Shown piece by piece: positions 25,610-34,810 of a DNA stretch of 64,000 nucleotides (within the stretch, counting starts at the first letter, position 1; the number at the start of each line of letters is the position of its first letter). Source of the DNA: Thermohalobaculum sp039026375 (lineage in GTDB: Bacteria > Pseudomonadota > Alphaproteobacteria > Rhodobacterales > Rhodobacteraceae). The notes under the pieces were generated by a model. That model worked only from the letters and a program-made list of their open reading frames with translations, was not told the DNA's origin and made no database searches. The stretch covers positions 43,601-107,600 of the forward strand of contig JBCCML010000010.1 of NCBI GenBank assembly GCA_039026375.1, written 5' to 3'. The position numbers were made by a program, and so were the translations under genes.

Positions 25610-27379
25610 ATGTCCAAGACGTTGACAGGGGGGCTCCTGGCGGTTGCCGTTGTGGTCGTCGGATACCTGGGCTGGACACAGTTCAGCGCGCCTACCGCTG
25701 ATCAGAGCACCGCTGCCGATCAGTCGGCCGCGGCAGGTGTCTCAGTTGGGTCTCCGCCAGCGGTGGAGGAAGACGTCGCCGATCAGGCGGTGGAGCTAGC
25801 GGCTGCCGGACAGTCTGCGCCGGCCGCGCCTGCGCCCGATACGGAAGCAGAGGGCAGTCAAGGGGCTTCTGAGCCAGAGGTAGCGGCCACCGACCAATCC
25901 CAAGGCCAGATCACCCCCCGTTTCGATGTCGTTCGGGTCGAGCGAAACGGAGATTTGATCATCGCGGGTAGCGCAGGCCCGAACCAGACGGTTGAGATTG
26001 TGCTGGATGGCAAGGTGATTGCCACCGCGGACACCGATGCTGCGGGCTCGTTCGCTGCGATCATCTCCACCGAGCTCTCGGGCGATGCACAGCAGTTACA
26101 GTTGCGGGTGCGCGCGGACGGATCGGTAACCGTGGCAGCGGCCGCGCCGTCCGATGCTGCGGGGGAGGCGCCAACCGCGGCTGCTGATCCAAGTCACACC
26201 GCAGAAAACCCCGCAGCCGCCGCGACGGACCCAGCAGAGCCGGAAGATGAGGCGATCTCGCCAGATGGACAAGCGACCGACCTGCCACCCGTTGAGGCGC
26301 CAACCAACGAGCAATCGACACCCGAAACTCCGCCGACCGAGACTGCTGCAGTAGAACCTCCCGCGCCAACAGTGCCCGCAGCACAGCAGCCTGACCCGGC
26401 CGATGCTCCTGAGACCGACACGGCTTCATCCCAGGCGCCGCTCAGTCAGGAACCGGCTTCAGAGACAGCCGGGACGGAACAGCCCGCGATTGAAATCGTC
26501 GGCCCAGCGCCCAGCGCCGCCGAGTCCCCGGCGACAGAACCTGTCAGTGCGGGGAGCCTTCAAGAGGAAGCGGCCGCGCAAGCTGAGACGGAGGGTGGAT
26601 CCAGCACGGAAATCGCGGCTGATGACCCCGACGCCGGTAACACATCCGTTCCAGCCACCGAGACTGAAGTTGAAGTAGCCGCTGCCCCGCCGGCGCAGAA
26701 CGTGGATCCTTCGCAGGAAGATCCGGCAGCAGAGGAACCCAAAGCGGTCACATCGACTCCACCGACAGCTGCCGAAGCCGAAGCTGTTGTTGAGGAACCT
26801 GAATGGGTGACGAGCGCGCCTGTCATCATTCTGCCGACCGCAGACGACGAGGAAGCGCCAATCCTGGTTCAGCCTGGCGAACAGCAGTTAGCGTTGGTCC
26901 AACCCCGCGGCGGCGACGTGCGCGGGATCGTTCTGGACAGTCTCAGCTACGACCCGGATGGCGGTCTCCAGTTCGTCGGTCGTGCGCGGCCAGATCAATA
27001 CGTTCGCATCTATGCCAATGCCAACGTCGTTGACACCGTGCAGGTGTCGGAGGACGGCAGCTGGAGCCTCGCGCTGACGCGGGCGACCGCGGAAGATGTG
27101 AAGCTGTTGCGCTTTGATGAACTGGACGCAGCAGGCGCCGTGATCAGCCGAATTGAAGTGCCGTTCCAATACGCCGTTGCGACGGCGCCTCAGGTTCTAC
27201 GTGACCGGGAGGTGCAGATCCAGGAGGGCGATATGCTGTGGCGGATCGCCGAGCAGTATTATGGCGAGGGCATTCGCTACAGCCTGATCTTTCGGGCCAA
27301 CGATGACCTGATCCGAGACCCGGACCTGATCTATCCGGGCCAGGTGTTCACGATCCCGGAATTCGTTGCCGCGCAGTAG
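25610..27379 (+). CDS. LysM-domain protein with long Pro/Ala/Glu-rich region
   Basis: 589 residues from the ATG at 25610. One N-terminal membrane segment (LTGGLLAVAVVVVGYLGW) is followed by a low-complexity region, interrupted near residue 105 by a small Ig-like domain (PRFDVVRVERNGDLIIAGSAGPNQTVEIV). After about 250 residues rich in Ala, Pro, Glu, Thr and Ser comes a second similar domain (VRGIVLDSLSYDPDGGLQFVGRARPDQYVRI). The C-terminus is a LysM peptidoglycan-binding domain (VQIQEGDMLWRIAEQYYG, DPDLIYPGQVFTIPE). Inner-membrane anchored and probably spanning the periplasm. Its last bases overlap the upstream end of the ABC gene. Confidence 0.85.
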   Translation: MSKTLTGGLLAVAVVVVGYLGWTQFSAPTADQSTAADQSAAAGVSVGSPPAVEEDVADQAVELAAAGQSAPAAPAPDTEAEGSQGASEPEVAATDQSQGQITPRFDVVRVERNGDLIIAGSAGPNQTVEIVLDGKVIATADTDAAGSFAAIISTELSGDAQQLQLRVRADGSVTVAAAAPSDAAGEAPTAAADPSHTAENPAAAATDPAEPEDEAISPDGQATDLPPVEAPTNEQSTPETPPTETAAVEPPAPTVPAAQQPDPADAPETDTASSQAPLSQEPASETAGTEQPAIEIVGPAPSAAESPATEPVSAGSLQEEAAAQAETEGGSSTEIAADDPDAGNTSVPATETEVEVAAAPPAQNVDPSQEDPAAEEPKAVTSTPPTAAEAEAVVEEPEWVTSAPVIILPTADDEEAPILVQPGEQQLALVQPRGGDVRGIVLDSLSYDPDGGLQFVGRARPDQYVRIYANANVVDTVQVSEDGSWSLALTRATAEDVKLLRFDELDAAGAVISRIEVPFQYAVATAPQVLRDREVQIQEGDMLWRIAEQYYGEGIRYSLIFRANDDLIRDPDLIYPGQVFTIPEFVAAQ

Positions 27380-27407
27380 CGACAGGCGACGTCGCAGAGG
27401 TTTGGCG

Positions 27408-29204
27408 GTGACCGATCGCAACCCGGGCGACGAGGTGCTGTCCCCGGATATGCGCACGTTGCTGCGCGTTGTGCCCGACCTTTGGCCGCCCGATCGTCCT
27501 CAGCTTAAGGGCTATGTGGTGGGCGCCTTGGCCATGTTGGTCCTGGCCAAGGCCGCGGTTTTGCTGACACCCTTTGTCTATCGGGACGCAGTCGACGCGC
27601 TCAGCCCGAGCAATGACGTCGCACTACTGGCTGTTCCCGTCTTTCTGGTCATTGCCTATGGGGTCACACGGCTGGCCGGTGCCGGGTTCCAGCAGCTTCG
27701 GGATCTGTTGTTCGCACCCGTTGGTCAACATGCCTTGCGCCAGCTGGGTCTGCGGGTGTTCCGCCACATTCACAAACTGTCGATGGGCTATCACATCTCT
27801 CGCAAAACCGGTGCCCTAAGCCGCGTTGTCGATCGGGGCATCAAGGCAATCGACTTCCTTCTGCGAAATCTGCTGTTCTCGCTGGTGCCGTTGCTTCTGG
27901 AATTGTGCGCGGTCGCCGTGATCTTCGCTGTTGAGTTTGGCTTGATCTATGTCGTCGTTCTGCTGTTGACCGTGGTGGTCTACGTCACCTTCACTTTCAC
28001 GGTGACAGAGTGGCGGGTGAAGATCCGGATGGTCATGAACGCCCAGGATCAGGACGCCCATCAAAAGGCCGTCGACAGCCTACTGAACTATGAAACGGTC
28101 AAGTACTTTTCGGCCGAGGATCGTGAAGCGCGCCGCTACGATCAGGCGATGGCGGGGTATCAGAAGGCGGCATTGAAGACGGCTTCCTCGCTTGCGGTGT
28201 TAAATGTGGGGCAGGCATTGATCCTGGGCGCAAGTGTCACCGGCGTGATGCTATTGACCGCGTTCCGGGTGGCTGACGGTACGCTGACAGTGGGTGCCTT
28301 CGTTATGGCCAACGCCTTCATGCTGCAGATCATGGTGCCGCTGAACTTCCTAGGCTACTTCTATCGTGAAACCCGGCAAAGCCTGGTTGATATGCGCGAG
28401 CTTTATGCGGTTGCGGATCTGGTGCCCGAACTGCAGGACCAGCCGGGTGCTATGGCACGCCAACCTGGCCCGGGACATGTGCGGTTCGAAGGCGTTGTCT
28501 TTGGCTATGACCCCGAAAGGCGCATCCTGGAGGGCATTGATTTCGAGATTGCACCTGGGGCGACGGTCGCCGTTGTGGGGCCGTCGGGTGCAGGTAAGTC
28601 CACCATTACGCGTCTGCTCTTCCGGTTTTACGACGTCGATGAAGGACGGATCACGCTGGATGGTCAGGATCTGCGCGAGATCACGCAGACCTCTTTGCGA
28701 GAGGCCATCGGTGTCGTGCCGCAGGACACCGTCCTATTCAACGACACCATCGGCTACAACATCGCCTATGGCAGGGATGGTGCCAGCCGCGACGACATAG
28801 AGGCTGCAGCTAGGGCTGCGCGAATTCACGATTTCATCGCCAGCCTGCCCGAAGCCTATGAGACAACCGTCGGAGAGCGTGGTCTGAAACTATCCGGTGG
28901 AGAGAAGCAGCGCGTGGCCATCGCCCGGATGATATTGAAGAATCCCGCGGTGCTGATCCTGGACGAGGCCACGTCGGCCCTGGACACGGCAACCGAGCAG
29001 GCAATTCAGCAAGAGCTGAACAGGTTGAGCGAAGGGCGCACCGTGCTGATGATCGCGCACCGCCTGTCGACAGTGGTCGCGGCAGACGAGATCCTGGTGA
29101 TCGCTGACGGCCGCATCGCAGAGCGAGGGACGCACGAGGCGTTGTTGGCTTTTGGTGGGCGTTACGCCGATCTGTGGGAGCGGCAGGCGACTGAACACGT
29201 TTGA
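27408..29204 (+). CDS. ABC exporter of the Atm1/HMT family
   Basis: 598 residues from a GTG seven bases after GCAGAGG. The membrane domain has six helices with conserved HISRKTGALSRVVDRGIKAIDFL and NYETVKYFSAEDRE, typical of Atm1-like transporters. The ATPase domain has Walker A GPSGAGKSTITR, signature LKLSGGEKQRVAIARM and Walker B AVLILDEATSALD. In this family the transported species is a glutathione-coordinated metal or persulfide used for iron-sulfur metabolism or heavy-metal resistance. The substrate here is inferred. It is 28 bp after the LysM gene stop. Confidence 0.9.
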   Translation: MTDRNPGDEVLSPDMRTLLRVVPDLWPPDRPQLKGYVVGALAMLVLAKAAVLLTPFVYRDAVDALSPSNDVALLAVPVFLVIAYGVTRLAGAGFQQLRDLLFAPVGQHALRQLGLRVFRHIHKLSMGYHISRKTGALSRVVDRGIKAIDFLLRNLLFSLVPLLLELCAVAVIFAVEFGLIYVVVLLLTVVVYVTFTFTVTEWRVKIRMVMNAQDQDAHQKAVDSLLNYETVKYFSAEDREARRYDQAMAGYQKAALKTASSLAVLNVGQALILGASVTGVMLLTAFRVADGTLTVGAFVMANAFMLQIMVPLNFLGYFYRETRQSLVDMRELYAVADLVPELQDQPGAMARQPGPGHVRFEGVVFGYDPERRILEGIDFEIAPGATVAVVGPSGAGKSTITRLLFRFYDVDEGRITLDGQDLREITQTSLREAIGVVPQDTVLFNDTIGYNIAYGRDGASRDDIEAAARAARIHDFIASLPEAYETTVGERGLKLSGGEKQRVAIARMILKNPAVLILDEATSALDTATEQAIQQELNRLSEGRTVLMIAHRLSTVVAADEILVIADGRIAERGTHEALLAFGGRYADLWERQATEHV

Positions 29205-29206
29205 CG

Positions 29207-29281
29207 GGCGCCGCGCGCTCCCCCGCAAGGGCCTGTTGCGGCGTAAAACTCAAGGCAACCCACCCACCCGCGCGCGGCGCC
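29207..29281. terminator. Gene-end hairpin with CCCACCCACCC loop (after Atm1-like gene)
   Basis: GGCGCCGCGCGC (29207-29218) is the exact reverse complement of GCGCGCGGCGCC (29270-29281). The internal sequence CTCCCC...GCGGCGTAAAACT...CAACCCACCCACCC resembles, on the opposite strand, the copy at 42433-42507. It lies between convergent genes. Confidence 0.65.
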
Positions 29282-29292
29282 TGACGGAGATC

Positions 29293-32200
29293 TCACTCGG
29301 CGGCTTGCAGGGTGGGGCGCCGCACCTGTTTGTCCTCGAAGATGAAGTCTTCTGGGGCGGCCTTGCGGAAGGCATCGTCCAAAAGCGCATCATCCAACAG
29401 CTGCCGGCGATACGTGCCCCGAGCCATACCGGCAATCACCTGGCGCCAAACTGCCCAACCGCCCGCCGTCACCCAGATCCGCGCGGCGAGGGCCGAGGGC
29501 GTAACGAGCAGCGTCAAGATCGTGGCCGTACCCAGTCCAAAGACCACCGCGGTGGCCAATTGGATCCACCAGAAGGCCGTCGGCGCCCCCATCGACAACA
29601 TGCCGCGGTCAAAGTCCAGCGACGCCGCAAACATCATCGGTGTCAGGCCCGCCATTGTAGTGATCGTCGTCAGGAGCACGGGACGAATGCGCGCCTCGGC
29701 CGTACGCACCACCGCTTCGAGCGGGGCCATGCGGCGGGCTAACTCCTGATAGGTGTCGATCAAAACAATGTTGTTGTTCACGACAATGCCAGCCAAGGCC
29801 ACGATCCCAGTGCCGGTCATGATGATCGAGAACTTCTGATCCATCACCAGCATGCCGACCAGGACCCCCGTCGCGGACATCACTACGGCCGTCAGCACCA
29901 ACAAAGCGTTATAGGTCGAGTTGAACTGCGCCAGCAGGATCACAAACATCAGGCCCAGCGCGGCGGCGAACGCCTGCATCAGGAAAGCCTGGCTTTCCTC
30001 CTGTTCTTCGCGATCACCGCCGAAAGCCCAGCCGATACCTGCGGGGAAGGGATTCTCCTCGGTGATCCAGGTCTCCAGCTCGTTGATCAACTGCACATCT
30101 GTCTTGCCTGAATCCGGTTGAACATCGGCGCGCACCGCAAAGTAGCGCTGGCCATCGCGGCGCTGTATCTCGGCGATCTTGGCTACCGGCTCGCGGGTAA
30201 TGAAGTTTGACAGTGGCACGGCACCCTGCGCCGTAGGGATCTTAAGCCCATCCAGCGTCGCCAACGTCCGGTATTGCTCGGGGAACCGCACCCGGATTTC
30301 GACCTCTTCATCGCTGTCATCGGGCCGATAGCTGCCCAACAGGGCACCCCGCGTAACCAACTGCACCATGGGTCCGACCGTCGCCACATCCGCCCCAAAC
30401 CTGCCGGCAGCGGCACGGTCAACCGTGATCTGCCACTCGATCCCGGGCAGGGGGCGCGTGTCGTCAACATCAATCATGCCTGCGGTCGTGTCGAACCTGG
30501 TCCGCGCGATTTCGGCGGCACGGTTCAGGTCATCCCACGACGTCCCGGTCAGCTCCAGCTGAATTGGCTTACCCTGTTGCGGGCCGCCTTCGATCTTGCT
30601 GACTTCGGTGAAGATCCCGGGAAGATCAGCCGCCTGCGCGCGGACATCGGCAAGGATTTCGTGTCCGGACCGGCCTTCGTACCAAGGGGCAAACTCTAGC
30701 TGGATCTTGCCGATCGCATCTGGCGGGCTGTCAAAACCGCCGGAGGCGAGACCGCCCTCGCCGCCGAACGCGAAGACCGAAGTGATGCCATCGATACCCG
30801 CCAGCCGACCTTCGACCAATTGCACAAGACGGTCAGCTTCGGCCACCGACAGGTTGCCACGTGCACGCACATGCACGACGACGCGCTCGGGCAGGGTGTC
30901 GACAAAGAATTCGACGCCTTTGCCGACCGCCTGGAATGCGAAGACGACACTCGCCATGACACCAATGGCCGCACCTATCGCCAGGAACGGGCCCAGCGGA
31001 TTGGTGACGATCAACGCGACCAGCTTGCCGAAAGAGGTGCGTTTGTAGCTGCTGGGGGGCGTCGGAGCCTGGCGAAGGACGGGTGCCACCCTTCCCAAGG
31101 CCCGGGTGATCCGCCCGGTAATGCCGCCGAGAACGGGCAAAAAGATCAGCGCGACCAACAGCGACGCGGTGAGCACAAAGATCAGCGTGATGGGCAGGTT
31201 CCGCATGAACTCGCCGGGCATGCCCGGCCAAAGCAACATCGGCAGGAAGGCGCAGAGCGTCGTCGCGGTCGACGCGACAATCGGCCAGAACATGCGCTTC
31301 GCCGCGGCGGTGTAGGCGCGCATGGGCCCTTGGCCGGCGGCCATTCGCTTGTCGGCATATTCGACGACAACGATTGCGCCGTCGACCAGCATGCCGACCG
31401 CCAGGATCAACCCGAACATAACCATGTTGCTAACGGTCATATCCAGCGCCTGCATCAGCGCGAAGGACAGCAGGAACGACGACGGGATCGAGATGCCAAC
31501 CAGCAGCGCCGAGCGGAAACCCAACGTTGCCAGCACCACGATCATCACCAGAAGAATTGCCGTTCCGACAGCGCCTTCCAACTGGTCGACCATGCCCTGA
31601 ACCTGGCGAGACTCGTCCATGGAGAAGTCGACCTGAACCGCCTGTTGCAGCTCCGCAGGCCAGCGCGCGACCTCTGCATCGACGATGGCCCGGGCCACTT
31701 GGACGGTTTCTATGATGTTTTCGCCCAGGCGTTTCGATACTTGGAGCGCGATGGTCGTTCTGCCGTTGTAGCGCGCGACCCCCTCGCGGTCGTCGAAGGT
31801 CCGGCGAATTTCTGCGACATCGCGCAGGCGCACGATCCGGTCGCCATTGGTCTTGATCGGCAGATTGTAGACGTCGGCGGCATCCTCGAACGCGCCCGAG
31901 ACGGAGACGGAGAACGCCGCAGTCTCGCTCTCGACTGCGCCGGCCGCGACCAGTTGGTTGTTGCGATCGACCACCGCCAGCAATTCGGCGGCCGTGATGC
32001 CGTAGCTCTCCAGCTTAAGGGGGTCGATCAAGACCTCCAGCATCTCGTCGCGTTGGCCGGTCAAGTCCGCTTCCAGGATGCGGTCGTCGGCCTCTAACTC
32101 ACGGCGCAGGTCCTTGGCCAACCGGCTGAGCGTCCGTTCGGGCACTGCCCCCGAAAGCGACACGACAAGGATTGGCATCTCGGAGAGATTGATCTCCTGG

Positions 32201-32586
32201 ATGAAGGGTTCTTCGGCCTCGTCGGGCAGTTCCGCCTGTGCCTTGTCGACTTTGGCGCGAACCTCGGCCAGGGTGGCGACCGCGTCCCAGCCAAAGTCAA
32301 ACTCCAGGAAAAAGCCGGCGTGGCCCTCGGCGGCGTAGTTGGTCATCTGGCTCAAGCCATCGACGCCGCGCAGCTCGGTTTCCAGCGGTTTGACCAGCAG
32401 CCGTTCCCCATCGACGGCCGAGATACCGGGCAGCGCGACTGACACAAAAAGCACGGGGATGTCGATGTCTGGCGCGCCCTCTTTGGGCAAATTCTTGTAG
32501 GCAAGCAGTCCTGCGGCGATCGAAATCACCAACAAAAACATCATCATACGGGCGCGGTCGGCGCACCAAGAGATCAACCCGGTCAT
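29293..32586 (-). CDS. RND efflux transporter permease
   Basis: 1097 residues with the AcrB/MdtC-like layout: an N-terminal membrane helix, large periplasmic domain 1 (SDDV-like DIDIPVLFVSVALPGISAVDGERLLVKPLE), a block of helices near 340-500 with GVLMLVDGAIVVVEYADKR-like sequence and the Asp pair used for proton flow, then a second periplasmic domain and a second helix block (GMLVMDQKFSIIMTGTGIVALAGIVVNNNIVLIDTYQEL). The subfamily is close to the HAE1 group of drug efflux pumps. Its ATG shares one base with the adaptor stop codon. Confidence 0.93.
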   Translation of the reverse strand: MTGLISWCADRARMMMFLLVISIAAGLLAYKNLPKEGAPDIDIPVLFVSVALPGISAVDGERLLVKPLETELRGVDGLSQMTNYAAEGHAGFFLEFDFGWDAVATLAEVRAKVDKAQAELPDEAEEPFIQEINLSEMPILVVSLSGAVPERTLSRLAKDLRRELEADDRILEADLTGQRDEMLEVLIDPLKLESYGITAAELLAVVDRNNQLVAAGAVESETAAFSVSVSGAFEDAADVYNLPIKTNGDRIVRLRDVAEIRRTFDDREGVARYNGRTTIALQVSKRLGENIIETVQVARAIVDAEVARWPAELQQAVQVDFSMDESRQVQGMVDQLEGAVGTAILLVMIVVLATLGFRSALLVGISIPSSFLLSFALMQALDMTVSNMVMFGLILAVGMLVDGAIVVVEYADKRMAAGQGPMRAYTAAAKRMFWPIVASTATTLCAFLPMLLWPGMPGEFMRNLPITLIFVLTASLLVALIFLPVLGGITGRITRALGRVAPVLRQAPTPPSSYKRTSFGKLVALIVTNPLGPFLAIGAAIGVMASVVFAFQAVGKGVEFFVDTLPERVVVHVRARGNLSVAEADRLVQLVEGRLAGIDGITSVFAFGGEGGLASGGFDSPPDAIGKIQLEFAPWYEGRSGHEILADVRAQAADLPGIFTEVSKIEGGPQQGKPIQLELTGTSWDDLNRAAEIARTRFDTTAGMIDVDDTRPLPGIEWQITVDRAAAGRFGADVATVGPMVQLVTRGALLGSYRPDDSDEEVEIRVRFPEQYRTLATLDGLKIPTAQGAVPLSNFITREPVAKIAEIQRRDGQRYFAVRADVQPDSGKTDVQLINELETWITEENPFPAGIGWAFGGDREEQEESQAFLMQAFAAALGLMFVILLAQFNSTYNALLVLTAVVMSATGVLVGMLVMDQKFSIIMTGTGIVALAGIVVNNNIVLIDTYQELARRMAPLEAVVRTAEARIRPVLLTTITTMAGLTPMMFAASLDFDRGMLSMGAPTAFWWIQLATAVVFGLGTATILTLLVTPSALAARIWVTAGGWAVWRQVIAGMARGTYRRQLLDDALLDDAFRKAAPEDFIFEDKQVRRPTLQAAE

Positions 32587-33725
32587 CAGCGGATCTCCAC
32601 CGGGCGGGCGCTGACGGCGCGGCCGTCACGGACAAACTCCTGGCCGACGACGATGATGCTGGCCTCTTCTGGCAGGCCTGCGATCCAAACGCCGCGCTCG
32701 GCACCTTCCTTGACCAGTTCGACCGTGCGGAACTTGGCGCGACCGTCCACCACCAGCCGGACGCCAAGTTGGCCATCATCGTTGAGCGTTAAGGCGGACT
32801 GCGGGATCAGGTGCGCGCGGATCGTATCCAGCCGGATGCCAAGCTCTGCGGTCATGCCGTCGCGGATGGTCATGCCCGGGTTGTCGAAGGTGACCTCGAC
32901 GGCATAGGTGCGGGTATCAGGATCAGCGACCCGCGACAGAAAGCTGATCTCGCCAGCGATCCGTTGGCCGTTGATCAGCCGCGCACCGGCCGCTTGGCCC
33001 AGCTGCAGCAGGTCGATTTCCTCTTCAGAAACAAAGCCTTCGACCTTGACCTGGCTCATGTCGATGACCGTGGCGCAAGCGTGCCCAGCCATCAGAAAGG
33101 TGCCAAGCTCTGCCGTGTCCGTCTCCAACACCCCGTCAAAGGGTGCGCGGATTTCCAGCTGTCCGATCTCCCACTTCACCTTGTCCAGGCGCGCCTGTGC
33201 GGCGCGCAGTGCCGCCCGACGGGCCTTTAGCGTTGTGTCAGCAGTGAAGCCCTTGCTGGACAGTTGCTCGGCGGCAGAGGCTTCGGCCTCCGCTTCGGCC
33301 AGGGCCGCTTCGGCTTCGGCCAGGTCGGCCTCGCTGGTTGCCGGATCCAGCCGGCAAAGAAGATCGCCTGCCGCCACGACCGAGCCGCGGCGACGCGGGT
33401 CAGAGATCATGCGCCCCTGCACCATCGCTGCCACTTCGACATGGCGCACGGCCGTTGTGCGGCCACGGACCACCAGGATTTTGTCGCTGTCGCGCGCAAC
33501 GCTATCCAGCACCTGCACCGCAACGGGCGTCTCCTCTGCGGCTGCCAACCCGGTGTTCGCCGCGTCGGATTGCGCCGCGTCAGACGGCGTTGCGTCAGCC
33601 TGAGTCGACGGCGTTTCCTGCACAGCCGCAGCCGCACTGTCGGACGACAGTTCGTGACGCAACACGAACCAATAGGTCACCAACCCCACAACCAGGACCG
33701 CCGCAAGCACCGACGTGATCCGCAT
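32586..33725 (-). CDS. RND efflux periplasmic adaptor (membrane fusion) protein
   Basis: 379 residues. One N-terminal membrane helix (SVLAAVLVVGLVTYWFVL) precedes an Ala-rich segment. Lipoyl-like half-motif RHVEVAAMVQGRMISDPRRRGSVVAAGDLLCRLD near residue 100 is followed by an alpha-hairpin (EADLAEAEAALAEAEAEASAAE) and the second lipoyl half, then a beta-barrel and C-terminal domain. The protein assembles with the downstream permease; the outer-membrane channel is not in the window. It is the first gene of the operon. Confidence 0.92.
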   Translation of the reverse strand: MRITSVLAAVLVVGLVTYWFVLRHELSSDSAAAAVQETPSTQADATPSDAAQSDAANTGLAAAEETPVAVQVLDSVARDSDKILVVRGRTTAVRHVEVAAMVQGRMISDPRRRGSVVAAGDLLCRLDPATSEADLAEAEAALAEAEAEASAAEQLSSKGFTADTTLKARRAALRAAQARLDKVKWEIGQLEIRAPFDGVLETDTAELGTFLMAGHACATVIDMSQVKVEGFVSEEEIDLLQLGQAAGARLINGQRIAGEISFLSRVADPDTRTYAVEVTFDNPGMTIRDGMTAELGIRLDTIRAHLIPQSALTLNDDGQLGVRLVVDGRAKFRTVELVKEGAERGVWIAGLPEEASIIVVGQEFVRDGRAVSARPVEIR

Positions 33726-33812
33726 CTCTCGCCTCCTAAGACCTCTTGTCGAGATCTAACGCAGCATCCCAGCAATTCGGGCGCACCGCGGATGCGAAGA
33801 TAACCCTAATTG

Positions 33813-33842
33813 TTTACGTTACAAAGGTTTCCGTAAGGTAAA
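33813..33842. promoter_or_regulatory. Candidate TetR-type operator upstream of the RND operon
   Basis: TTTACGTTAC at 33813-33822 and GTAAGGTAAA at 33833-33842 form an inverted repeat that matches at nine of ten positions, with a 10-base spacer. It lies about 88 bases upstream of the adaptor start codon in AT-richer DNA. RND operons are often controlled by TetR-family repressors binding such dyads, but no regulator gene is nearby. Confidence 0.55.
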
Positions 33843-33882
33843 ATTGACGCCTCGCAAAGCGGGGTTGCAAGGGTTGCAAGAC

Positions 33883-34581
33883 TTAGCCGGACGGCGGTGT
33901 GGCCGAGCTTTGTTGGAACAGTAACTTGCGCTCTTCATCCGTGGGCGGTGCCTGGCGGCGAAACTCCTTGCCCAGGTCTACGGCGCGCTGCACGGCGGGG
34001 CGTTCCTTCAGGCGCTGACGCCAGGCCGACAGGTTCGGGAAGGCGTCCAGGCTGGCCCCCAGCGGTTTCGCAATCAGCACCCAGGGCCACGAGATCATGT
34101 CGGCGATGGAGTAGTCACCCACAAGATATTGTCTGCTTTCCAGGCGCCGGTCCATCACGCCCATCAGCCGGTCATACTCGCCCGCATAGCGCTGGCGGCC
34201 ATAGCTTTGATGCTCTTCGGGGGCGTAATTGACGAAATGGCTCAATTGTCCCGCCATCGGGCCCTGACCGCCCACCTGCCAGAAGATCCACTCCATGGTC
34301 TCCTTGCGCTCGACGGGATCGGATGACAGGAATTTCCCTGTTTTTTCAGCTAGATACCACATGATCGCGCCGGATTCGAAGACCGGCACCGGCGCGCCGC
34401 CGGTGTCGTGATCGACGATCGCGGGCATCCGGTTATTGGGGCTGATCGCCAGGAACTCAGGCTGAAATTGGTCGCCTTTTCCGATGTTTACGGGGATTGT
34501 GCGGTAGGGAATGCCCAGCTCTTCCAGCAGGATCGCCACCTTCCAGCCATTCGGCGTCGGCCAATAGTAAAAGTCGATCAT
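33883..34581 (-). CDS. Glutathione S-transferase-like protein (YfcG/YghU group)
   Basis: 232 residues from the ATG 34581, with AGGAGG just upstream; the frame stays open through the repeat element but that part is noncoding. N-terminal thioredoxin-like domain: MIDFYYWPTPNGWKVAILLEELG, NIGKGDQFQPEFLAISPNNRMPAIVD and FESGAIMWYLAEKTG. C-terminal helical domain follows, with SIADMISWPWVLI. YfcG-like members have glutathione disulfide-bond oxidoreductase activity. Repeat copy 2 begins 15 bases before its start codon and occupies its upstream region. Confidence 0.88.
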   Translation of the reverse strand: MIDFYYWPTPNGWKVAILLEELGIPYRTIPVNIGKGDQFQPEFLAISPNNRMPAIVDHDTGGAPVPVFESGAIMWYLAEKTGKFLSSDPVERKETMEWIFWQVGGQGPMAGQLSHFVNYAPEEHQSYGRQRYAGEYDRLMGVMDRRLESRQYLVGDYSIADMISWPWVLIAKPLGASLDAFPNLSAWRQRLKERPAVQRAVDLGKEFRRQAPPTDEERKLLFQQSSATPPSG

Positions 34582-34595
34582 CGAAGCCTCCTGCC

Positions 34596-34684
34596 GCTGA
34601 GATTCCAGGCGTACAGCACCTGTGCAGCAAGTGTACAGCACGTGTGCAGCACCTGTACCGCACGCGTATGCACAAAAAGTCGAC
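34596..34684. repeat. Dispersed intergenic element, copy 2: five 11-bp units
   Basis: Leader GCTGAGATTCCAGGC (34596-34610), then five units GTACAGCACCT, GTGCAGCAAGT, GTACAGCACGT, GTGCAGCACCT and GTACCGCACGC, then the constant end GTATGCACAAAAAGTCGAC. It lies just upstream of the Shine-Dalgarno sequence of the GST gene on the minus strand and between divergent genes, so any promoter for the GST must lie within or beyond it. Confidence 0.85.
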
Positions 34685-34810
34685 CTGTCAGCTAAAGTTG
34701 ACAATTGCCGTTGCGCGGACAGCCCTGCCACCGCGCGCCTGTGCCGCGGCCGGTAGGAGAAAATTTAGACAATTTGTCCAGAGTGTCCCCCGCAATTGCC
34801 GGAGACCACC

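Noticed and set aside
30820..32097. Long open frame on the plus strand across the RND permease gene
   Set aside because: It is antisense to a gene with full RND motifs and its translation is rich in Arg, Gln, His and Asp, as expected for an antisense frame in GC-rich DNA.
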